From positions 48,455 to 112,454 of the forward strand of contig MU119384.1 in assembly GCA_014904845.1 (NCBI GenBank): 64,000 bases of DNA. The letters are read 5' to 3'. A program made the translations under genes and the position numbers. Of this stretch, positions 57,784 to 64,000 are shown piece by piece (position 1 is the first letter of the stretch; each line of letters begins with the position of its first letter). Source of the DNA: Acephala macrosclerotiorum. Taxonomy: Eukaryota > Ascomycota > Leotiomycetes > Helotiales > Mollisiaceae. The notes beneath the pieces are model-generated. The model had not been told where the DNA came from. It searched no databases and saw nothing but the letters and a program-made list of their open reading frames with translations.

Positions 57784-58650
57784 TCAGAGCCGCTTCTTTC
57801 TCTTCTTTAAAATCTCCTGGATCGCTTCTGGAGTCCGTTGACTGCCATCGGGCTTCTTGCCATCAAGCACCGGAGTCAACACTCTTACGCTCTCTAGTCA
57901 CCATGTTCTAATCATCTTCCTCGTCTTTCCCATATCCCTCTTTGTCTCGTCTGTCAAAGTTTCCTCACCATGATAAGTCTGCTTCCTCACATCCGTCAAT
58001 CTTATCTCTTTCCTCTGAAATACCTTATTCAACACCTCCTGGATGTTTTCCACGAAGCCAAGTTTCTTCCCAAAATCGATTAGTGATTGATGCCTCTTCC
58101 TAGTCTCGGGCTTCTCGGAAGCCAAAGAGACTTGAGGCTAAGACTATTCGTCCCCATTGAATGTATCCGCTGGGCGCTAGCAGATCGACCACGTTACGGA
58201 CTGCGATGAGGATCTGGTCTGCTTTCAATGCAGCGGCCAAGAGCCGGACACGCACGAGACTATATTTCCCAATTTGCTCTGCAGGGAATGGGCGCAGGAT
58301 ATCATGTTCAACGAATTGAAGCCCTGGTTCAGGCTTTGAGGGGAAGAATGACGAGGAAATGTCGAATCCAGTGTAGGTTCGTGATTTGGAATTGCTTGTC
58401 GGTGCATCAGGCAAGGCTGCTAAGACAACTCGCAGCCAAATGCTGGGATTGGGTTCAGCATTTGTGAGGTCTTTGAGACGGAAGTGCCACCCGGTGCCAG
58501 TTGCTACGTCGGCGATGCGAACGAGTTCTCTTCCGGGATGGAGGGAAAAATGAAGCCTTCTGGTGTGAAGGAGGATATGAAGCGATGTTGGAGGTCGGGT
58601 CTTCGAAGCTGGATATTAGCTTACTTTTGTTTCCGGCGTTGGTTGGAACC
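57784..58650 (-). pseudogene. SAM-dependent methyltransferase pseudogene
   Basis: Order is right but the frame changes. Around 58510..58415 ADVATGTG (SAM-binding motif I), LKDLTNAEPNPS and WLRVVLAALPDAP lead into 58414..58100 with FVEHDILRPFPAEQIGKYSLVRVRLL and VVDLLAPSGYIQW. The sequence then jumps to another frame near 58120-58150 (EKPETRKRHQSLIDFGKKLGFVENIQ). A TGA near 57900 interrupts the tail, which resumes as LTPVLDGKKPDGSQRTPEAIQEILK and ends at 57784. The start of the gene (before motif I) is scrambled. It resembles fungal secondary-metabolism-type class I methyltransferases. At least three disruptions make it non-functional. Confidence 0.85.
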
Positions 58651-59505
58651 CTACCTCTCGCTCTCTGTTGCTGCTTTGTTTGAATGTAGAACGTACGACG
58701 TCTCTTGACTCTCTTCAGATGCCGTCATCTTGTGCCACAGATTGGACTTCGCGTGTAAATATCTGCTGGTTTTGCAGAGATTTGATGCAGTATTTGTGAT
58801 GTATATGTTCCCCAAGATATTTCCTTGCCCATGCTGGATGAGGTAGTTACCCGCGAGCTTTACGTCAATTCCATCGTTGGCGTCGTGCCGATCTTTCAAA
58901 CTTTGAGTCGAAGAACAACGAATCAGCATAAAGTTTTGAATCCGCAGAATTTTTGATCTTTAAAAATAAGGCATGGTCTTGTACATTCACCCAAAGGATG
59001 GTGCGTCTCGGCTTCGACTAAGATCGGGTAGAATGGCGGGGTCGGCATCGGGTCAGGAAGAGGAGATTCAAGTTCATAGGGGATTCCCCCTCTAAACTCC
59101 ACCAAGTAATGGATAAACTTCGCGACTTCCCTCAACAGCAGGCTGTCACGTCAATCCTAACGGAGTGCATTTGGAGGGTATTGTCACGTGATATTACAAG
59201 CGAGATAGTATGTGACGTGAGAGATTGAGTCACTTGATATTTTGCGATACTTGAAGAACGAAAAGGAAGAAAGCAGGTATTTGCGATTATTTTGAATTCA
59301 AGAAAAAGAATCACTATTTCATTATCTATTTTTGTTTTGAACACCATTCTTTTAGATTCACACCTGCGGGAAAGGTACCCGGAAAAATATTGTGCCTTAG
59401 GATAGTCGGGCATGCAATTTTCCCTGTCGAGTCTCGCTTGCGTTCGAACAAAAAAAGAAAAATAGAACAATGCACACGGAAACGGCCACCAAAAGAATAA
59501 TTTAT
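58651..59505. other. Intergenic, 850 bp
   Basis: No gene recognised. The minus frame 58923..59135 is open but unknown. Confidence 0.5.
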
Positions 59506-59605
59506 CGACACCTGTGTGATTCGAACACACGCTCCCGAAGGAAATGCCTGACAGCTTGGACGAATCCATAGCAGGGCATCGCGTTAACCACTCCGCCAAC
59601 TTATG
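59506..59605 (-). tRNA. tRNA-Ser(GCU)-like gene with 19-nt intron, acceptor stem poorly paired
   Basis: On the minus strand the D-arm (GCG AGTGGTTAA CGC), anticodon stem ATGCC/GGCAT with anticodon GCT, variable arm (TCC TTCG GGA) and T-arm (GTGTG TTCGAAT CACAC) are all intact. A 19-nt intron follows the base after the anticodon, as is usual in fungal tRNA-Ser(GCU). The 3' acceptor strand AGGTGTC with discriminator G looks normal, but the 5' strand (CATAAGT at 59605..59599) pairs with it at only three positions plus one wobble. It therefore may be a damaged tRNA pseudogene, or the 5' end was replaced by an insertion or rearrangement. No CCA is encoded, as expected. Confidence 0.75.
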
Positions 59606-61137
59606 CACTATTAGTTCAAATTCAAATGATTTTGAGTGGCAGTCCTTACAGTGCCTTGTACTGGTTGATGAAGTAAAAATGCTTATTTAAATTTATATCA
59701 ACTTTGTGGCTGCATGAGAAAATAACGAATTAAAACACGAGCTACGGGGCACGGTTGCGGGACGCGAGGCAGCTGAGTAATGCCGCCAGCATTCCGTGAA
59801 ACCTGTCGTTTCGAGCCACTGCAACACGATCACGATGCCACTTTTCATGCATACTTGTGTCTTGGAACAAATTCTTTCTTCGATTGATTCTAGGAAAATA
59901 TCACTGGATTTCTCGATCTCAGGAGGAAGTTCCAGGCTAGGATGTGCCACGTGGCGATATTCCCCTCAATTAAAGAGATGCCTCGCAATCAACTTCAAGA
60001 TACCCATGGCCAGCTACTGCATCTACAGTATAGCGCAATTGCAAGCTAGGTAATCCCATTGCGATTGCTACGATAAACAAGCAGATTGAAATACACACCT
60101 CGCCAATGCACTCACGCAATGTTGCGTAGGTAACGGGTTGTGACATTCACTTCATCGTCATCATGAATTTAAGATTCAGTTTGTCCACCACAATCATATG
60201 GTTGTTCGATCAGATTTAAACATCAGCACTCGCTTTGCGATCTACCTCCTCGAACTTTACCAGCAGATCCCTCGTCCAGCTCCATTCCAGAATCTTTCGC
60301 GTCGAACATCGTACGAGTCCAACGCGGACTTAAACTCAACAACCTGCCTCCAGCTGCGGCGGCCTCCAGTATTTGAAAAATGATGCTTCCAAACTAGCTC
60401 CACCTGCTCGCGCTGGATAGCGATAAGTTGAACAGCCTATCCTCGTTGATAATCCTCAAGCAACTGAATGAATACATTGGGGATTGCCTTTCCTTTTGGG
60501 ACCGCGTTTCCGAGAAGAAGTCATATCGAATGATGTTAAAGGGCAAAATCCAAGGTAGATATGACCCAAGAGCAGCGAGCGGTGTTAGAGTACTTACTGG
60601 TTAGAGTACCTACTCGCTCTGTATGAAACTTGGAAGTGCTCTATTCTTTAGTAGACCCAATCTGTATACTTCTAACCGGAGCAGTCCGAACTGCAGTACT
60701 ACAAGTAAGAGTACTCCAACCTACAGCACTAATATGGCACGTGCGCCACCCTGAAGTAGGCTAAATGATAGTATTTCAGGCACGAGCACTCTAAGGTGCA
60801 GTCCTACAAACCAACTGTCAAACGGAGGTGTCTGTGAGTAATCTTCTTCATTAATTGAAGCATTATTTTACAATGCGAATCCCCTCCTTTATGGTGTCCC
60901 GCCGATCATCATTTAAAGAGTGGGGCATCGATCCCTAATTTTCGACACCAACGTGCTCGCAACTGTAGGATTGGAAGCGCTTCCAGGGGTGCAAAATCAC
61001 CCTCCACTTACCCCCTGCGATCCTTCTTGTCAAAAGCTAACTATCTAGAGAATCATCTCTGCCTTAGCATTATAATAAGAACGACCAGTGTTGAAATACT
61101 AGGGGTGGGCGAGCAGAGGTGAGGAGAGTTGAGGGCC
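59606..61137. other. Intergenic, 1.5 kb, AT-rich with local repeats
   Basis: No gene recognised. Near 60588..60620 a 16-bp tandem pair GTTAGAGTACTTACTG/GTTAGAGTACCTACTC occurs, and several GTACT motifs follow up to 60800. Confidence 0.5.
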
Positions 61138-61352
61138 CTAGGCTGCTCGTTTTCCCCCCAAATGGGGCCCCACGACATGTTTAGATCCTTGCATCAATTA
61201 AAAATCCGCGAGTAATTTTACTAAAAAGCTCCGTTTCCGATTATTTAAGCCTGGCCTTTTTTTTTCACCTCTTTATTAAAGCCTATACTACTTAAGCTTC
61301 CTCCCGCCGCACGTCCTCGTGGGCCCCATGGGGGAAAAAACGAGCAGCCTAG
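61138..61352. repeat. Palindromic MITE-like element 2, about 215 bp
   Basis: Left arm (61138..61175, starting CTAGGCTGCTCGTTTT) and right arm (61316..61352, ending GAGCAGCCTAG) are inverted copies of about 36 bp. They differ only by small indels in the C/G runs. The spacer of about 140 bp is AT-rich and has no coding frame. The ends CTAG/CTAG and the size fit a MITE. Confidence 0.8.
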
Positions 61353-61662
61353 AACTTGAGGCAATGCTGACCTGCAAGTGAGCACGGGTGAGCATGAAGT
61401 GACGCAGGGGTGAGAAAAGCAGCAAGTAGTTATGAGCCACAGCTTAGCAAACACGTAAAGAGAGGTGAGGATTAACGCAAAACGATAGCAATCAAAATAG
61501 CTACATTCGGCGGCGACTGTCCCTGGACACAGGCATAGAGGCGGGCTGATAACCAGTAATAATATAATGTATATTATTCTATTATTGTTAACTAGAGCAA
61601 AGTCTGATAATCATTACTACTTGTAGGCCGATAAGAAACTCAGAATTCTAAGTATTTACAGA
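61353..61662. other. Intergenic, 310 bp
   Basis: 3' flank of the tyrosinase gene next to the palindromic element. Nothing else seen. Confidence 0.5.
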
Positions 61663-63028
61663 TCAAACATAAATGTAGCAGAAGTCTTCCTCGATCACAC
61701 TCATCAACTGCCCAATCTCTTTGGTTTCCCCTCCTGCAAAGCCCAGCTGTACCGTATCGTTGAGAGTCGTATTCGCGCTTGGCGGCGAGTTCAAATACGT
61801 GTTAGTTTGTGCCAGTGCGTACGCTCGATTCACAGGATCCAACCACTGCCAAATTGTCCACACGCGATCCACCTGCCCATGATGGACGAAGAACGAAGGG
61901 TCATTTGGACTAGAAAACAAATCTGACATGTCGTTGCCCACCGTGTAATGGCCGCCGCCATGCGCACCGATCCCAATTCCTGGGATGCCTTGAAGGTTCA
62001 TCTGGAAGTCGTAGATATCGGTCTGCGACATTATGAAGAGGACGTCGGACGAGGTGAGAAAGCGGGCTGCAGTATAGGGGTTTATGTCGCGTGAGAGACA
62101 GCGCGGATTATAGCCCAGGCCTCCGTCTACGCCCGTGGTGCCCGACGAGACAGGTCCTAGATTCACGGTGTGGTTTGCAAACGGACCGTTGTAGATGCAG
62201 CCACCTCCTAGGCCGGGCTTAAGGTAGAGCGAGGCAACGCCTGGGGAAGTAAGAATGACGTCGCTGCGGTTGGGAACAAAGACTCCATTGCCTGAGAGGG
62301 ACGTCGATGAGCCATCAAGCATTGGGTTATCTTGTGGGGCTGCTACGTATTTGGACCAGTCCCAGTAGGGCTGGTAACCAGTGTAGCCGCACTCTTCACG
62401 GAGGGACCTTTCATAGATCCATACATAATAGCGGTGCCAGGAGAGGAAGTTTCCAGTGTAATGGATGCGGAGAGTTTGGTTGATGTGCGTGGCTAGAGTG
62501 AAATTAGAGGATGCGAGAGAATAGTCGTGTGCCTGATAAGAAGCATACCAACAAAATCGTCATACTGCAACAAGTTTTAGAAAGTGTGCGGAATGTTTGG
62601 AGCAGAGGTGGTCAGACTAACCCGGGTTCTTACTCCTGGAGCAGCTGACAACGGTGTCCGCGGTGACTTCTGCTGGAGACATTTAACTGCGTTAATATAG
62701 TTGATCTTCTCTACTGATGTGAGTTTCCCACTAAGTGACCAAGTTGTCAGCTTGTGCGCGCCCAGAACTAGGTAAGCTCAGCGTACTATTCCTTTCGGAT
62801 TGCCACTGTGTTTCTGTTGCACGGACTTGGCTGGCCCCGACTGGTCAGGTCTTCGTGTCTCTTATCGAGAATCGCCAGGATATTAGCATTGGCTTGCGAC
62901 TGAAGTTCATCAAGGGTGATGCCGCTACTAGTTGACGTCGAATTTGACTCGGCTGATAAAGAAGTTACCGGTGCGGAGGTTACTAACGAGGCTGCGGTCC
63001 ATATAAGAGCCAAGACATTGAGACGCAT
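61663..63028 (-). CDS. Secreted tyrosinase-family copper enzyme
   Basis: Four exons, 63028..62787, 62730..62634, 62564..62549 and 62492..61663; phases close, 394 aa. The third exon is a 16-nt microexon between introns of 69 and 56 nt. A signal peptide (MRLNVLALIWTAASLVTSA) is followed by about 60 residues rich in Ser/Thr. Copper site A: THINQTLRIH and FLSWHRYYVW (two of the three His are clear, the third probably in the first). Copper site B: GIGAHGGGHYTVGND, PNDPSFFVHHGQVDRVWTIWQ with the His pair. PYWDWS lies between. Tyrosinases oxidise monophenols and diphenols to quinones, used for melanin or phenolic chemistry; secreted short forms without a C-terminal lid occur in many ascomycetes. Downstream neighbour is a palindromic element. 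Confidence 0.93.
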
Positions 63029-63544
63029 TATGAAGTGCTCCTTTTAATGTGTGTGGGAAGATTTAAGGTATTTATGATGAAAGTGGGGGAAGGATGGTGG
63101 ACGTTCTTGTATTTAAGCAAATAAAGCAGCTTTTTGATTGGACGCAGACTGAGATAGCAGTCCAATACGAAAGACGGAGTTGGATAACAAGTTCATCTAG
63201 AAGCTGCAAACAGGCAGGTCAGGGCGAAAACAAACTTTGCGTTGCCGGCTGCACCCCCGCATGTATGTTGCTAAGCTGACAGACAACTCGGTTCGGAATT
63301 GGAAGCTGTGCTCTCATGCACGTACGGTTTGCATTAGTTTTCTCAACCGACCTCTGAGAGCAACCCAAATGTGTAGCGCTAAGATTATCTGCAGGAGCCC
63401 TGGTCCCTGGATTCGATTTAAGCGGGGGAATGGGACCCATCTCTTTCCCTCGGCTCTTCTATCGGCAGGCAGCTGGTTGCAGCAGCGTACTTCGTAACGT
63501 GCCGAGCTATTATCTACGTGGGGGAAGAAAAGGAGAACAAGGAC
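63029..63544. other. Intergenic, 515 bp, tyrosinase promoter side
   Basis: Upstream of the tyrosinase start. AAATA-rich stretches near 63070..63115 could contain a TATA-like site. No gene. Confidence 0.45.
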
Positions 63545-63630
63545 AAGGAAAAGGAAAAGGAAAAGGAAAAGGAAAAGGAAAAGGAAAAGGAAAAGGAAAA
63601 GGAAAAGGAAAAGGAAAAGGAAAAGGAAAA
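63545..63630 (+). repeat. GGAAAA hexanucleotide microsatellite
   Basis: About 14 perfect copies of AAGGAA over 86 bp, strand-asymmetric purine tract. Open frames through it (Gly-Lys and Pro-Phe repeats) are chance products of the repeat. Confidence 0.95.
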
Positions 63631-63693
63631 GTGAGACGCCGGATCGGCACGGTCAGTCCAATCGCGGCCTTAGAAGTTTGAGAGCTTTTGGGA

Positions 63694-63854
63694 ATACTTC
63701 GTAGTCTGGGTAATAGTTCCAAAATCTCCACCAAGCAGTCTTAACTTATATAGGTAATACTTCACAGAATTCGAGAATCTTATTGGACAATTTCCCCTGC
63801 AATCAAAGAACTCCTAGGAGGCTTGGCGTAGCTATTACCCAGACTACGAAGTAT
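63694..63854. repeat. Palindromic MITE-like element 3, about 161 bp
   Basis: A 22-bp perfect inverted pair, 63694..63715 (ATACTTCGTAGTCTGGGTAATA) and 63833..63854, encloses a 117-bp AT-rich spacer with no coding frame. Same design as the other two palindromic elements but no shared sequence seen. Confidence 0.8.
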
Positions 63855-63983
63855 GAGGAGTGGATAATCAGCTTGCCGTGCTGCGCCGAGCCTCAAATTG
63901 CCCCCCTGCTCTCATTCTTGATAGACCCAGTCGCAAATGGGACAGCCTAATAAGGCGTCATTGAGAATTTGTGCTCTCACTTG

Positions 63984-64000
63984 TTTTTTTTTTTTTTTTT
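63984..64000 (+). repeat. Poly-T run at the window edge
   Basis: At least 17 T up to the end of the window; its full length is not visible. Confidence 0.7.

Noticed and set aside
63430..63681. Gly-Lys and Pro-Phe repeat frames
   Set aside because: Artefacts of the GGAAAA microsatellite; not genes and not a CRISPR array.

Overview
The window is nuclear DNA of a filamentous ascomycete (Pezizomycotina). The evidence is many short introns (43-123 nt) with GT..AG ends and CTAAC/CTAAT-type branch sites, compact genes on both strands, and typical fungal families (WSC-domain glyoxal oxidase, GH131, HET-domain protein, Pth11-like rhodopsin-domain protein, secreted Cys-rich proteins). The mixture of plant-cell-wall enzymes, effector-like proteins and secondary-metabolism enzymes suggests a plant-associated species, perhaps Leotiomycetes; that placement is inference.

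Left part (1-16 kb): the 3'-truncated cytosolic lysyl-tRNA synthetase gene, a GPI-type cupredoxin, an intact P450, a P450 pseudogene that has lost its heme-Cys loop, a YeeE/YedE-type sulfur transporter, a folylpolyglutamate-synthase paralogue with an unusual active-site segment, and two tandem paralogues of an unrecognised family that share an intron position.

Middle (16-35 kb): a large disordered protein with two tandem UIM-like motifs, a CocE/NonD hydrolase pseudogene, an unrecognised protein, an ankyrin protein, a Pth11-like membrane protein, an UNC93-type MFS transporter, and a divergent pair of flavin monooxygenases (NtaA/DszA type and Baeyer-Villiger type). The last three genes could form one small catabolic or detoxification cluster (inference).

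Right part (36-64 kb): a secreted WSC-glyoxal oxidase, a broken secreted alpha/beta hydrolase, a secreted membrane-anchored protein, a large copper P1B-ATPase, a GH131 glucanase, a duplicated-domain BAS2-like secreted Cys-rich protein, a secreted Ecp2/Hce2-like gene with one in-frame stop, a HET-domain gene with a late frameshift, a methyltransferase pseudogene, a tRNA-Ser(GCU)-like gene with a poorly paired acceptor stem, and a tyrosinase with a 16-nt microexon. Copper-dependent enzymes (glyoxal oxidase, tyrosinase, cupredoxin) occur in the same window as the copper pump.

Three short palindromic elements (about 131, 215 and 161 bp) with long terminal inverted repeats look like MITE-type elements. 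At least six loci are broken or suspect copies. No canonical transposase gene, CRISPR array or rRNA was seen. Gene models were spliced by hand. Where all exon phases close, the models should be close to right; where they do not, this is stated.
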